64,000 nucleotides of DNA from Monosporascus cannonballus (taxonomy: Eukaryota > Ascomycota > Sordariomycetes > Xylariales). The notes beneath the pieces are model-generated. The model did not search any database. It was given only the letters and a program-made list of their open reading frames with translations, and was not told the DNA's origin. How positions within the stretch are numbered: the first letter of the stretch is position 1; each line of letters starts with the position of its first letter. The translations under genes were made by a program, and so were the position numbers. The stretch is taken from positions 1-64,000 of the forward strand of contig QJNS01000266.1 in NCBI GenBank assembly GCA_004154925.1, given 5' to 3'. Below, one piece after another: positions 1-14,039 of the stretch.

Positions 1-11
1 TGATTTTATTT

Positions 12-100
12 ATTTTATTGATTTTATTGATTTTATTGATTTTATTGATTTTATTGATTTTATTGATTTTATTGATTTTATTGATTTTATTGATTTTATT
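12..100. repeat. 9-bp tandem repeat (attttattg)n
   Basis: Nine perfect copies of attttattg followed by an 8-base partial copy. It ends abruptly at aattag. It is a simple microsatellite-like array with no coding content, at the very edge of the window, so it may extend further left. Confidence 0.95.
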
Positions 101-249
101 AATTAGATTAATTATATTAATTCTGTTAATTTCTTTAATTTTTAAAATATTTAAATATTGAATTTTTACATTTTTTAAAACTTTAATATTTTTTTTCTTT
201 GAATTTGTATTATGTTTTATAAATAAAGCTTTCGTTTTATTATATTACG

Positions 250-740
250 AATATGTTTAAAAGTTTTTATAAGTGAAAAAAAAATCGAACTACTAAAAAT
301 AAGTAATCAAACAACCGATATAAATTTAACGATAGAAAATTTTAAATCGAAAAAAAAAACGCTATTAAAATAGAATATAACAAATTTAGTATTGGCATAT
401 CTAGATGTAATATTATCGAACGTTATAGTAATTTTAAACTTGTTGCAAAAATCGATAATAAATCTTTTCTTTATAATATAAATATAATAATAATTTATTA
501 AATTTTGAATATAAATTAAATAGATGTTTATAAAAAATCTAAATCAAATACGTTTAAAGATTAAAATCAATAAATGAAATAAGCTAATATTTAAAACGTA
601 ATAATGCTATTATTTATATATTATTTTTCAAATCGTATTATTTTTTTCATCTTTAAAAATAAAAAAAGTTTCGATTTTTTATACCATTTTGAATATATCA
701 ATCGAAATATTAAACCTTTTTTAATTTTAATTTCGTTAAC
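250..740 (+). repeat. Unclassified repeat R, copy 1 (heavily mutated)
   Basis: This stretch is homologous to about 56000-56460. Both copies share the core aatattatcgaacgttat and, in one plus-strand frame, the peptides NIIERY and, further on, EYINRNI. The frame contains stops consistent with C-to-T or G-to-A mutation. No known domain is recognised. Copy 1 is the more decayed of the two. The true ends are not visible; similarity fades beyond about 740. Confidence 0.6.
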
Positions 741-1352
741 ATTAAATTAATCTTATTTAAATTAATTTTGTAACCCGTTAATAAGAATATATTTTTAATA
801 TTAAGTATTAAAGTAATTTTCTTCTTTTAAAATAATAACTAGTTGTAATTTTCAAATTTACGAAGTAATAACTTTTATGATTATAATTTTTCTTTATATT
901 ATTTAATGTATTTAATTCAGTAGTTTACGTTTTTAATAGTAGTGATTATTATTTTTATTATTATGAAAAATTTAATTTAAAAGTTATTCTGTTAAGCGTA
1001 TAAGTACCTTTTTATAATATTATATTTTATAATTATATTTCGAATAAGTCTATATTATTTATAAAATATTTTTAAGTCTATTATACTATGTTTCAATAAT
1101 GTATTTTTTGCTTTTAACGCCTTTTAGTATTTTTATTATTTAATAAAACTTCATATTTAATTAATCTTAATACGTTTTATATTTCATTAAGTTAAAAATA
1201 AATTTGCTTTATTTTTTTAATATATTATAGCCGAATTTAAAACGTTTGTATATTTAAGTCAAATTCTTGTTGAATAATAAATTTCTTTTCAAGCGCCGTT
1301 AATTTTCGTAATTTGAAAACAATGCCGGTTCTATTATTGAAATATGACAAAG
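741..1352. other. AT-rich stretch, nothing recognised
   Basis: Very AT-rich sequence between repeat R and the left LTR of element 1. No ORF, RNA gene or terminal repeat was seen. Around 1290-1350 the composition becomes more balanced (gcgccgtt, aatgccggttc). This may be the original insertion site of element 1, but no target duplication could be matched. Confidence 0.5.
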
Positions 1353-1595
1353 TGTTACGTCTATGATCAGCCTTAGCTGATTAGAAAATCCAAGTCTTAT
1401 ATGTATATTTGTGATGGAGCTGTATAGAGATCTATTATAGAGCATCGGACAAACGCCGATACTAAGCAGCACTAGCGCAACGTCTTATAGACAAATATAC
1501 AGAACTATATTTTTATCTTCCCTTTTTTTTCTTTAACTAAAAAATAAATTTTTATTGATAACTGATTGCAGACCGCTTAGGTAAAGCTTTTTACA
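1353..1595 (+). repeat. 5' LTR of gypsy element 1
   Basis: It begins TGTTACGTC and ends TTTTTACA. Its second half matches 8060-8249 closely (agcatcggacaaacgccg versus agcatcggataaacgccg, and ctgattgcagaccgct in both). The last 16 bases match 15007-15022 on the far side of element 2. Differences between the copies are mostly C/T and G/A, as expected from RIP. No 5-bp target duplication could be matched around element 1. Confidence 0.8.
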
Positions 1596-1679
1596 TATTT
1601 TCTAACTTATTATTTAATAAAGCAAAAAATATTCGAGATTAGATATTAGAATTTTCGAACGCTTTTTACGGGGCCTAAT

Positions 1680-4600
1680 AAAGGATATTTAGCGTTATAA
1701 CGAAAACCGTAATAAACTCGATAACGGTTATAAAATAAGGTATAAGTTATAAATTTAAGAAAACTCAAAAAAATAACTTAATTCCGTAAGTATATAAAAA
1801 CGTAATATAATGTAAATAAGAAATTAATATAAACGGCCGAATAATTTAAAAACCGCTTAATTATTTAGTAACAATTTATAATTTAATTATAAATTTAAAA
1901 TACGATAACCCTTACGAATATCGATTTTTTTTCGATTTAATAACGATCGAAAATATAATTAGACCATTTCGCAAAAACGATTTGAACGACCGAATTAATA
2001 ACAGGAGCTAAATAAAAGCCGTTATTCTGACCGAAAAAGTTTAATAGGACAAAAAAGAAGTTCCCTGAATAATACGTATTTATAACTTATAAATTTAAAA
2101 TAAACGTTATTTTCGTAAAAGAAATTCGTAAATAGTTTTACGCTATATACGAAAAACTCGAAATTAATATATAACGTATTATTATTATATATTATATTAT
2201 TAAAGATGTAAATAATATTTATAGTTTTATCGATTTGTTTTAAGTATTATATAAATAATATAATAATCGACATAAGAAAAAAAAGATAACTAAATGTTTT
2301 CAAAATTTCAAGTAAATCGATAACGCGAAATTTTCGTTATTTTACTCTTTATTTAAAAAAAATATTAATAAATACAAATATAATTATTTGGCTAACGAAA
2401 ACGAAATTTAGGTTTTTTTTAAAAAAGTATTAAATAAAGAATTTATCCAAATATTAATTTTATTAGATTTTTTAAAAAGTTATAGCGTATAAGTAAATAA
2501 CGTAATAAAAATTGCTGGACGCTTTAAAAAAATAACGCGGCAAAAAAAAGAATAATTTTCAAGCAGCCTAATCGGGCGGTAATAACTAAGTGGGAAATAA
2601 CTTAAATGGTAATATAAATATAACGAGTATTTCGGCAGTAAGATAGCAAAAATAAAAATTTCAAATTTTACTCTTAACGCCAAAATAATACGTACGATAA
2701 ATAATTTAAAAGGAACGAAATATTCGTAAAACGAAAGGCCTTTACTTACGTTATAAACATCCTAATTATAAGGCTAACTGTTGCCCGTTTTTACTAGTAA
2801 AAAACCGTAAGAAAAAATTAATTCGTTAAAAACGTAGAAAAACCAAACGTTAGAATTTGAAAGCGAAAAAAAAAATAATTCCTGAATATCGGCGCGTTCG
2901 GAAACGAAAAGCGATTTAAATCGAAATAAAAATTGCGAAACAGAATATAAACGGCATTTTATTTATTATCGGTATATATAGTAATTAAGAAAAATTTATA
3001 AAAACTTTTATTAATTAAGAATATAAATATTTTGCTATAATAAATAAAATATTTATAAAACGTTTACGATTATCGCATATTTTAATAAAATTATACGAAT
3101 TAAAAAAGATTCGAAAGAAAAGCCGATAACGGCGAAAAGAAATTAAGAAGATAATATACATAAAAATAGATATTGATAGTTTCAAAGATAAGATATTCGT
3201 ATATATTATTAGTAATCTTAATTACTTTTTAATTTTGAGAAAGTTTTAAATAAAATGTTATAACGTTATATACGTAATATAAAAGTATCTTTTAACGGTA
3301 GACGCATTAAGTTGTATAAAGATTTACGAAAAAAAAATACGCAGCCTCAAGAAATAACGTATAAATAGTTCGTAAGAGGAAAAGACTTTTAATTATCGTT
3401 TTCGGGGCGAAATTTCGAAAAAATAAAAAAATTTAAAAGGATTAAATAAAAAATTTAATTATTTTCAGTTATTTTAGCCGATATTAATAAAGCATTAATA
3501 TTTTTTAAAAAAAATAAAGGTTAACGAAAACCTTTTATTTAAATTAAAAGCGTTTCGGAAATTATTTAACAAAAAATTAGGCGATGCCTTATTTCTACCC
3601 TGTTTCGAAATAAACCATACGATTTTATTATTTAAAGACGAAATAAAAAAGAAAATATTAACATTATAAGAGCTTTTATATAATATAATTAGAGACGAAT
3701 TGTTAATTTTAAGAAAAGCTTTGACAGAACTTTTAGATAAAGGATATATCCGCGTAAATAGTTTGCCCGTAAGGATTCCGGTTTTATTTATGAAAAACTC
3801 CGAGAAAAGGTTATATTTTTATTACGATTATCGGGCGTTAAATATAATAATCGAAAAAATTATTACTTTTTACCGCTTATTTCGGAACCTTTAAGGTTAT
3901 TTTCTTATATTAAATAATTTATACAGGTAAACGTTTAAATAATGTTGTATAAAATTATAATTAAAGAAAAAACTCAATAAAAAATTAGCATTTCGAATGC
4001 GTTTCGGCTTATATAAATAGCTGGTAATATCGTTCGGCTTATACGAGGTTTCTGCGACCTTTTAATAATACGTTAACAGGGTTTTAAAAAAATATCTTAA
4101 CGTTTTTTGCTTCGCGTATATAGACGATATTTTTATTTTTTTTAGATTTAAGAAAGATTATATATAAAAGATAAAAAAGATTTTAAGCTGCTTAAAAAAC
4201 GGATTTAAATTTAAATATTTCCAAATAGAAATTCGCTATAAAAATAATAAAATATCTTAGATTTATTATAGACGCCGAAAAGGGGATACGAATGGATCTC
4301 GAAAAGTTACGCGCGATTAAAAAGTAGGAAATTTCCAAAATATTTAAGGAAATCCGAAATTTTCTGGCATTCGAAAATTTTTATTACGATTTTATAGCTT
4401 ATTATACGGATATATCGGTACCGTTAATAACCTTAACTCGAAAAGAAACCTTATTCTGTTAAGAGAAAAAGAATAATATTCGAACGATTTAAAAGCGCTT
4501 TTATAACGAAACCAATTTTAATATAATAAAACCTCGAAAAACTTATAATATTAAAAGCAAATTATTTATCCTAAATGAATAAATTAAAATTATTATGTTC

Positions 4601-7000
4601 GGTTATTTATTATTTTAAGAAACTAAATTTTATTAACATTAATTACGAAATATAATAAGGAATTTTTAATAATAATTTGTTATTTAAAAACGTAAAATCT
4701 GGAATTACGTAATATAATAACCTTACTTAAGATTATTATTAATTATAAGAATTTGAAATATTTTATAATTATTAAAAAATTAAACGAACGTTAAATAAAA
4801 TAATTAAAAGAATTATTCCGTTTTAATTTTTATATTAAATTCCGTACTGGCCGTTTAAATATTAAAGTCGATATGTTTTTATACAAGGAATAAAATATGC
4901 TTATAACAAAAGGCGATAACCGGAAAACCGTATAAAAGTTTTAATTAATAAAAAATAAATAATTATTTATATTATTTACGAAACGTTAAAAATATGTTAA
5001 AAATACGATAGCGATTAATAATATTAAAACTAAAAATAACGAGTTATTACGAAAAATATAAATATTTTAATATTACGAAATTTTTTAAAAGTTTTAAGAC
5101 GTAATATTAAAATATAATAAAAATTACGACCGTATTATTAAGATTATTATAAAAAAACGTAACTTTTTTACGAAATTAAAGTTATTAATATTAATTACGG
5201 AATATATTTTAAACGTTAAGAGCTTTTTTTACTTTCGAAAATACCTCTAGATTTTAAATTAAGAATTGCTTAAAACGGCCTTAATATAAAATATTTACAA
5301 TTCCTATATAATAAGTTACCTAGGTAAAAAAGCTGTAATAACAGTATATTCGAAAAGCTTTTTTTTGGCCGGGTATATATTATATAATAAGGTAGTTCTA
5401 CAAACCTTACGACATATACGACTATAAAAACGTATAAAAAATAAAAAAAAGCTATTAAAATTTTCTCCGTTACCGAATAATTATATATCAAGTTATTAAT
5501 TAATTTTAAAACCGATTTATCAGCCGGTTTTAAATACGACCTATTTTTTAATAATTGTAATAAATTAATTATTTAAAATAATAATTATAGAAATAATACG
5601 TATAATAAATGCAAAAATATATACGAAAGTATTTGTAAAAATATATTAAAAATTTAAGATTTTCTTTAAAGTTATTAAATTTAATAAGAAAACTAATTAA
5701 ATAAAGAAATTCTGGATTAAGTTTTTCAAATTAATAAAAATAAAATAACGTTTTTTTTACTGTATATTATCTAAAAACTGTTAATATTACGAAAAGAGCT
5801 AATTAAAAGATATTAATTTATTTATAAATTTTCGTAATATATTTATAATAAAAATAAAATAAGTTTTTTTCGGAGGCATTATTTGCGATTAATAACCGAA
5901 AAACGATTTCGGTAAAATTAAATCTTTGTTTTTTTTTTTTTTTGCTTTATAGATATTACGTTAATCTGATTCCCTAAGTGAAAAGCAGTTCGACAGCTAA
6001 AAAGGATTTAGGTACAAAAACGGAAAATTTCGTCAAAAAATTACGAAAAAATACGAAATTTGCTTAAGCCGTAATAACGGTAATTTAATAAACCTAAAAA
6101 GAAATAACGAATAAATATCGTTTTCTTATCGAGAAATACGAAATTAATAATAAAGTTTAATTATTCTTAAAACATATTGTTATTTCTTATTCGTCGAAAA
6201 GGTTAAAGTAATTTAAAGCCAAATATTAAGTAATTAAAATAATTAATTTTTATATTATCGCATTAAATATATTTAAAAAATTTATAATTATTTTTATATT
6301 AATTTATTAAGGCGCGTAAACCGTAAATTTTTACCGTTATAAATTAATGTAAATATTTAAGTTGTCTTTATCATTTTTAAGAAAATTTAGAAATTAAAAT
6401 CTAAAATCGAAAATATTTTCTAAGTCCGGATTGAAAAAGTAAAAAAAAGTTTTATATATTAAATCTAGATAAAATAATTAAATTACGCAAAATCGATTTA
6501 AAAACCGTTCGAAAAGCTCGTAAATATAATAGCTTTATAACAATTCGAAAAACAAATACGGTACTATAATTATTAATAACGGACCTTAAATACAGCGTAT
6601 TATCCGAAAACAGACGAATAAAGGTCAAACTTAAAAATACCGGCCGGACAATATATAAACGATATAAAAAATTTAAAGAAATTATTTAAGAATAACTTTA
6701 TATAATTTGCAAATAAGCGTTAAAATAATATTTTTGTTATTTACGAATAAAACATATTAAAAAGAAATTAAAAATTATAAAAATAATATGCCGGTTACGA
6801 AATTATTTAATTATTTTTAAAAACTTATAAATTAAATAATTTATTTTACGAATTTATAATATTAACGTTATACGGAAATTACGTTCTTAAAATACGTAAT
6901 TATTCGATTTTATTTATATTAAATCTTCGCAAAACCGGAACTTTTTTTGAATTACTTAAATTATAATTACGAAACATTCAAAAACGTTAATAATATAATT
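1680..7000 (+). pseudogene. Gag-pol relic of element 1
   Basis: Dead polyprotein with many in-frame stops. The clearest part is reverse transcriptase. An open stretch at 3700-3894 reads ALTELLDKGYIRVNSLP, then VLF and a YDYRALN block, the fingers region of Ty3/gypsy RT. The catalytic box is YIDD at 4117-4128 (from YVDD). At about 4260-4450 follows GFIIDAEKGIRMDLEK, then FLAFENFYYDF and PLITLTRK, the classic RT-RNase H connection. Most stops are TAG or TAA where Trp or Gln is expected. Gag, protease and integrase must flank this block, but I could not delimit them. Confidence 0.75.
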
Positions 7001-8021
7001 AAATATAATTATTAATTTAACTTATAATATAAGTTAAGAAATAATGCCACAAAAATACGAAAATATTGCTAAAAAAAATTTATACAATAAGATTTATTAT
7101 TTTTATATTTAATATATTCTTTTTTTATAAAAAGCGAAAAAACCGGCAAAATCGGCTATTTAACTTACATATAAATAACGTATAAGCCAGGAATTAAAGG
7201 CCTATATTTATTTGAAAACGAATAATATACGAAAACTTAAAACGCGAATATAAAATTTTGGTATCCGTTTTTTTCTAAGTACGGATAATAGTTAAACCAA
7301 ATTAACGGCCACAAAATAATATAAAAAATACGTAAAAAAACGAATTTATTAAGGTTTTAATAATCGTAATTAAAAATAATTTCGTAAAACGTGTTAACCG
7401 TTTTTCGAAATTCGGGAATATCCCGAAATTATATAAGAATTATATTAGAAAAATATATTAATAAAAATAAAAAAACTTTATTTCGAGATATTTATAATTA
7501 TAATTAACGTAAGCCTATTAACAAATTACTTTTTTATTTATAATAATAAATATTTTAAAAATAATAAATAAATAATATATAAATAAATTATATATTTTGT
7601 TACTTTTAGTAAAACGTATTTGGATTTTTAATAAAACGAATTTTATAAATAAAATATCCGTTTAAGATAATATAAATACGTAATATACGAAATTTTTTAA
7701 CGGATTTCGATTTATTAAAAAAGTTCGAAAACGTAAAAACGTCTTTTTTACGAAATATTTTCGCAGTATTATAATATATTAATTAACTTTTAAATTATTA
7801 TAGAATAATATATAAAAATATTATAATAAATATTAATAAATATTAATTTATCGAATGAAATTATTTTTATAAGAAAAAAATTAAAATAAATAAAAACGTA
7901 AACGTATTTTTATATATAAACTTATTTAACGCATAATTAATTTATAATTAATTATCTAAATTAAACTTAATTCAAAAATTATGAAATTTTCGAATTTTGG
8001 ACCAATTAAAAATTAAAAATT

Positions 8022-8249
8022 AACGTAATTATTAATCTTATAATAAGCTAACCCCTTTTAAAAACGGTAAGAAATAATATAATAAGGCTATATAAAGTCT
8101 TATTATAAAGCATCGGATAAACGCCGGTATCAAGCAGCACTAGCGCAGCGCCTTATATGCGAACATACATAACTATATTGTCATCTTCCCTTTTTTTTCT
8201 CTTTAGCTAGAAAATAAACTCTTATTGGCAACTGATTGCAGACCGCTCA
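8022..8249 (+). repeat. 3' LTR of element 1 (interrupted)
   Basis: The right-hand copy of the element 1 LTR. The left boundary is approximate because the first part is badly mutated. It is clear from aaggctatataaagtc onwards. It is cut at gaccgctca by element 2 and resumes at 15007-15022 (ggtgaagccttttaca), where it matches the 5' LTR end ggtaaagctttttaca. Confidence 0.75.
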
Positions 8250-8631
8250 TGTTACAACCCAAGTCAGCTGGGCCTGCGAAAACGGTCCAGCCAAGATCAC
8301 AAAGCTACGCTAGTTCAAGGTTACGTAATTAGTGCTTAACGGGTCTCAATTGAGCACGACTAAGCAACACTGAACAACTACTTAGCAGGGCTTTGCTAAA
8401 CAAAGATGAACAGTAATAAAGGAATTAAGATATATACGTTTATTACCTTTATAATTTAGATAACTTTAGCTTATAATATTTATCAATACTAATCGTTTGT
8501 AATAAAACATTTCTGGTATTAAGAAACGTAATACGTTATTATATTTATTATTTAAATTCTCATAATACTTCTGCTAATATAAACCCGTCAACTTAAGGTT
8601 TAATAATTGGTTAAACCGCTTAGCCGTTATA
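8250..8631 (+). repeat. 5' LTR of element 2
   Basis: Starts TGTTACAACCC and ends CCGTTATA; the matching end of the 3' LTR is CCGTCACA, so the terminal CA has mutated to TA. Moderately RIP-damaged. The 3' half (acttaaggtttaat... ttaaaccgc) is shared with the solo LTR at 57523-57877 and with the LTRs of A, B and C, so all belong to one LTR lineage. Confidence 0.92.
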
Positions 8632-8749
8632 CGTTACAAACTTTTGTTTAACAATACCATTAAACTTTAAGCAATATTTAACATTATTAAAATATCAACT
8701 AGCACTTAAGAAACTCCTACTTAGCAGCTTTAGGCTCGAATTTGGGAGC

Positions 8750-10100
8750 TGAAAAAAAAGTTCAACAACTTAAGGCTACGCTATTTACTTAACTCTTTTT
8801 CATTCGTATAAAGCCAAAAAAGCCAGAATCTTACGATGGAAAAAGCAACTTTTAAACCTTTTTAATTTAAGCACAAATTTACCTTTATTTTTTAAACCTT
8901 AATAACTCAGCGGATATGGTCCTAATAATAAAAACATGCCTAATAAGAAATATAGTTAATTGGTTTAAACCTATTATGAAAAATTTTCTGGAAATAGGAA
9001 AAACAGATAAAAAAAATTTTATTAACGAAATTTTTTTAACTTATACCAATTTTAAAAATAAAGTACGCGATAATTTCGGTAATCCGGATAAAAAATAATT
9101 AGCAGCTTAATAACTTTTATAATTCCGATAAAAAGGATTTACGTTTAAGTACGCCGTAACCTTTAAAAATTTTGCAGCTAAGGCGGGATAAGTAAACGAT
9201 AAAGCCGATGCCCTTATTAACATATATTATAAAAGGCTAAAGGATAATATAAAGGATAAGATTATTCGGATCGAATAATTAATTGCCCTGAACCGGTATA
9301 TCGTAAAGGTAATTAAGATTAATAACCGACAATTTGAAAAACAATAAGAGAAAAAAGGATAATACGCCTTACATTCGGAATACAAATCCAACCAGAGGAA
9401 AAAACGAGATGCACCTTTTACGTTTTACGGAACGGCGCCAGAACTTATGGAATTCGGCGTTACCTACAAATAAAATTAGAGCTAAATTAAATGCTTCAAT
9501 TATGGCAAGATGGGATATAAGGCTTATAAATGCAGAAAACCTAAAAAGTTACGACAAAATAATTAAACCTTTATACCGGAAAAACAGTTTAGAAACAATT
9601 AAGGAAATAACAGCAAAACCATTAATATAATTTAAGCTAAGTACATATTAGACTTATGATAAAAGACCTAACCGGGATTATTATGATAAGATATTTGACA
9701 AAGAATGCGAGAAACCAGAAAACTGGTTCGATAAGTATTACGAACATAGCAAAAGGCGCTATAAAGATAATTATACGAGCACCGGAATTAGATAGAAAAA
9801 CTTTATTCCGGAATATCTGATCGATACGATAAAATGTACGTTATATACTGTTAACGACGAGAATATCCCGACTATAAAAAATGGAAATAATATATTTATA
9901 TACGAATTACCTGTATATACTATAAAGGATTCGATTTTATAAACCGTATTAGGCATAACAAAAACAATAAGTAATAGTATCGACAGTTTCGAACCATAAC
10001 CCCAGGAAATATCTAATAATTGGCCGAAATAAAGAATTAGCCTAAAGAAAAGTAATACCCGCAGAAAAACCTCTTTTATTACTATAGATAGTGTAATTAC
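8750..10100 (+). pseudogene. Gag relic of element 2
   Basis: At 8916-9098 a frame reads NWFKPIMKNFLE, then TYTNFKNKVRDNFGNPDKK. This resembles the capsid segment of fungal gypsy Gag. A nucleocapsid zinc knuckle relic lies near 9517-9560 (KAYKCRKPKKLRQN); the family pattern is CX2CX4HX4C, and the first Cys, the Gly and the His have been lost. A frame continues through 9640-9830 (YDKRPNRDYYDKIFDKE, ENWFDKYYEH), then frays. Translated stops are RIP-type. Confidence 0.65.
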
Positions 10101-10529
10101 CAAACGGAAAAGGAGTTAATCCAGCGTACGGTAAAAAAGCACTGTTAAAAAGTTATTACGGACCTTCATTTTCAGTTGACATTCATTATAAATTCCCCCA
10201 AAAAAAAGGTTATCATGGAAAAAATATATTAATTTACAGAAAATCTTTAGAACGACAATAAAAATAACGCATAATGGGATGCAGTCGCAAATATGAAAAA
10301 ACAATTTACTTAATAAGAAAAGGAATTACAAAAGAATTAGAAACAGTTAATACGGTTCGAAGGAACAATACGCCGACAATAACGACAAATATAGCAATTA
10401 AATGCGCTTAACGAAAAAACATAAACAAAACTAAATAGATTTGAATAAAAATTAAAAAAAAAGGTTACCTATAAAAAGGTTACAAAATGACGAAATCCAA
10501 AAAAATTAAAGAAAATTTCCAAAAAGGGC

Positions 10530-13500
10530 TTTAAACGCGACGATAGGAAACGTTAACGACCTTATTACTTTAGATATACGAATCAGAACGTACTGGTATA
10601 CCGCAATGGTAAATTATGGAGCTCTGGGCAGAAATTACATTATACCGGATATGATTAACGAGCTCAAATTGTTATAAAGATATAAATTGGAACCCTATAT
10701 AGCAACGAATGTCAAAGGTTAGGAATTCGTTTATAACAACGGAAGAATTATACGCGAAATTAATTACCTCGAGATTTTTATTTAAAAATAATACCAAATA
10801 ATTAATTTCGATATTATTTTATTTGGAAATTACGATATAATCTTAAGATTACTATGGATATGCCAATACGAAATCTTAATTAATAGCAGAATTAACCAGA
10901 TAAAATTCGCCTTATATCCCATTAGCAAATAAAAAAAGAAAAAATTAAAATTTTAATATTCAATTAATAATAACGACAAATATAGGCATAAGGATACGAT
11001 AAATATTTCACCACCTAAAGGAATAAGATATAAAAAAAACGGGCATTAAAGAAAAATACGACGTATTATTATTACCATTAAAGCGAAATTAAAATAACTG
11101 AATAACAATCTAAAATAATAAAAATAACACCCCTAAAAATTAAAAGATTTAACCAATATATTATTATAATACCACAAATATAAGCAGTTTTTCAAAAGGG
11201 AATTCGATACGAAATTATCGGAACATAACGAATAAAATCATAAAATAATCCTTAAAAAAGAATCTTCGACAAAATTTTACCCCATTTACAATCTCAATAA
11301 AAATAAGTTACGTATTTTCAAAAAATACCTGGAAAATCGGCTATAAAAAGGATAAATTTAACCTTCGAAATCACTAACAGAATACCCGATATTTTTCGTA
11401 CCTAAGAAAAATAAAAAATTACGACTTATAATTAATTATCGATAATTAAACGATATCACTATTAAAAATCAAATACCATTACCCCTAATTACGGAAATAA
11501 AAAACCGACTTTACGGAACCAAATAGTTTATCGCATTCGATTTCAAAAATGGATATAACCTTATTAAAATTAAAAAAAGATACGAATAGAAAATAACCTT
11601 TAGGATAAAATATAGACTATTTAAGTATTTGGTTATACCAATAAGACTTACGAACGTACCAGCAACTTTTCAACGAATGGTTAATTACGTACTATAAAAA
11701 TACCTCGATATTTTCGTCGTTTATTATCTCGACGATATTCTTATTTTCTCGGAGATAAAAAAAACATACGCAAAATACGTTCATAAAATTCTTTAAGCTT
11801 TACAGGACATAAAATTATTTATTAACGCGGAAAAAAGTTAGTTTCATACATAAAAAATGGAATATCTAAGACATATTATTACCTTAGGACATATTAAAAT
11901 GGACTTTAAGAAAATCGTTATAATCATAAAATGGCAGATACTAATAACGGTTAAAAAGGTACAGGCATTTTTTGGATTTGTTAACTATTATAGGAAATTT
12001 ATTCGAAATTTTAGCAAAATAACTATACTCTTAATAAATCTTATAAAGAAAGAAAAAGAATTTAAATGGACGTTAAATACGGAAAAAGTATTTCAGGATA
12101 TTAAAGATGCGATTATTAACGAGTTAATACTGATTATGTACGATCCAAACCGCCCCGTAAAATTAGAAACCGATATTTCGGATTATACGTTAGGCGTAAT
12201 AATCGGATAACAAAATAATTAAGGCAAATTATATTTTATTACATTTTTTTCGTATAAGTTAAAAGGAATTAAGCTTAATTACAGCATTTTAAATAAAAAA
12301 TTTATAGTTATTATTATGGCATTTCGGGAATTTAAGTACTTTCTAAAGAGAAATTTGTACCAGGTTAAAGTTTATATAAATTATCAAAATTTTACTTAAT
12401 TTATTTTAACCAGAAAACTTATAGGATAATAATTAAGATACGTAAAAAAATTGGCGAATTTCGACTTCGTTATTATCCATAAGAAAAAATTAGAAAATGG
12501 CAAAGCAGATATTTTAAGTAAGCAATTAAACCTCGAAAAAAAATTGATTAAAGTTAGCCATACAATTTTTGATATCATTATAAAAAGATATTTACGCCTA
12601 TAACAAATTGCGACAATTCGGGCAGTACCTTACGATATGCATTAGAAAATTTAATAACATAACGACGGTCTCCCAGAAAACTAAAAAACGGACAAAATGC
12701 AAATTTCAAAAAAAAATACCAAAAAGATTTAGTACGAGAAATATACGAATATTAATTACATAGATATCTAGGGATTTATAAAACCTTAAAAAAATTTTAA
12801 CATATATATTCCTTTTTTAGAACAAAATTAATAATACAGAAAATCATACGGTAATGCGATATTTGCGCCAAAGTAAAAGCTCAATAATGTAAACCATATA
12901 GAAAACTATAGCTATTATTAATCGTAAAACAATTATGGTATTTAATTATATTCGATTTTATTATAAAGTTTCCTATATCAGAAAATCCAGTTACGGAAAT
13001 ATATTACGACAGTATTTTCGTAATCGTCGACCGATTTACGAAATTCTTTTATTTTCTATTATATCATAAGGACATAAACGCCGAATAATTAACATATATT
13101 TTTTTAAACATATTTTCAGCGTATACGGATTACTAATGAAAATTATATCAAATAAAAAATCGATATTCGCAATTAAGTTTTGGCAAAGCCTAATAGCATA
13201 AATTAATTTAAATCATAAATTATCCAGCGTATTTAAACCTTAAATAAATAAATAAAATAAATAAATAAATCAAAATTTGAAAACTTACTTACGATATTAT
13301 ATTAATTACGAATAAAATAATTAGATTAAGAAATTATTAACTGCTTAATTAACTTATAATATTAGTTATTACGAAAGTATTAAGATAATATTTGCAAACG
13401 TAAATTTTGGTTTTATTTCAGAAATTTATAAAAAAACGCGCGATAACGGTTTAATTAATATTAAAATAATTCTTATATTAAAATAATTACGACAGCTGCA

Positions 13501-14023
13501 TTAAGAGATAAAAATAAAATTGAAATTCGTACAAAATTAAATAAACAAATATTACAACCAGAAAAGGTTAAAGGGACCAACCTTCGAAAAGGAGAAAATG
13601 GTTTTTCTCGCTATAAAAATATTTAAATAAAATAACCTAGCAAAAAACTCGATTTTAAGTATATCGGCCCATATAAAATCGTTAAGAAAATCTCAGAAAA
13701 TAATTACCAATTAGAATTTTTATTAAAAGTTAAATTTTACCTAATTTTTCATATTTTTTTACTTGAATTAATAACGGATACGATTAAAATGCATATGGTA
13801 TAAAACGATATAGAAATAAAAAACGAATAAGCATACGAAATAAAACAAAATTTTTAATATATAAAAACAAAACGGACTTACCCAGTACCTAATCAAATAA
13901 AAAAAATACTCAAATTCCAAAAATACCTGGAAACCCGCCAAAAATCTTATTGGTGCCTAACGCTTATTAAAGAATTTTTACTAATAGTAACAGAATCACC
14001 GGATATAATTACGTCCTAATTAA
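10530..14023 (+). pseudogene. Pol relic of element 2 (protease, RT, RNase H, integrase)
   Basis: Domains appear in gypsy order. Protease end at about 10810-10920 reads DIILRLLWICQYE (family DIILGxPWL). RT at 11280-11760 has IFFVPKKNKKLRLIINYR and LNDITIKNQIPLPLI, with the catalytic box YLDDIL at 11725-11742. The RNase H connection at 11857-12210 is still open: MEYLRHIITLGHIKMD, GFVNYYRKFIRNFSKIT and KLETDISDYTLGVIIG. Integrase follows, with a Cys pair (CDICAKVKAQ) near 12860 and the core YLIIFDFIIKFPISE near 12940. The frame ends at about 14023. It is the best-preserved pol in the window, but many stops make it dead. Confidence 0.85.
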
Positions 14024-14039
14024 CGTTATCCAGCGGCCA

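Larger units (their letters stand above)
1353..8249 (+). mobile_element. Ty3/gypsy LTR retrotransposon, element 1 (RIP-degraded)
   Basis: Full-length but dead LTR element: 5' LTR 1353-1595, internal region to about 8021, 3' LTR from about 8022. The final 16 bases of the 3' LTR are displaced to 15007-15022 by the insertion of element 2. The plus-strand internal region has the gypsy order, with reverse transcriptase near 3580-4140 followed by an RNase H connection. CpA and TpG are almost absent while CpG remains; in 5041-5280 I count 11 CpG, 0 CpA and 1 TpG. That is a saturated RIP signature. Confidence 0.85.

Noticed and set aside
5270..5491. 73-codon minus-strand frame in element 1
   Set aside because: RIP lowers G and C and creates chance open frames on the antisense strand; no match to element proteins.
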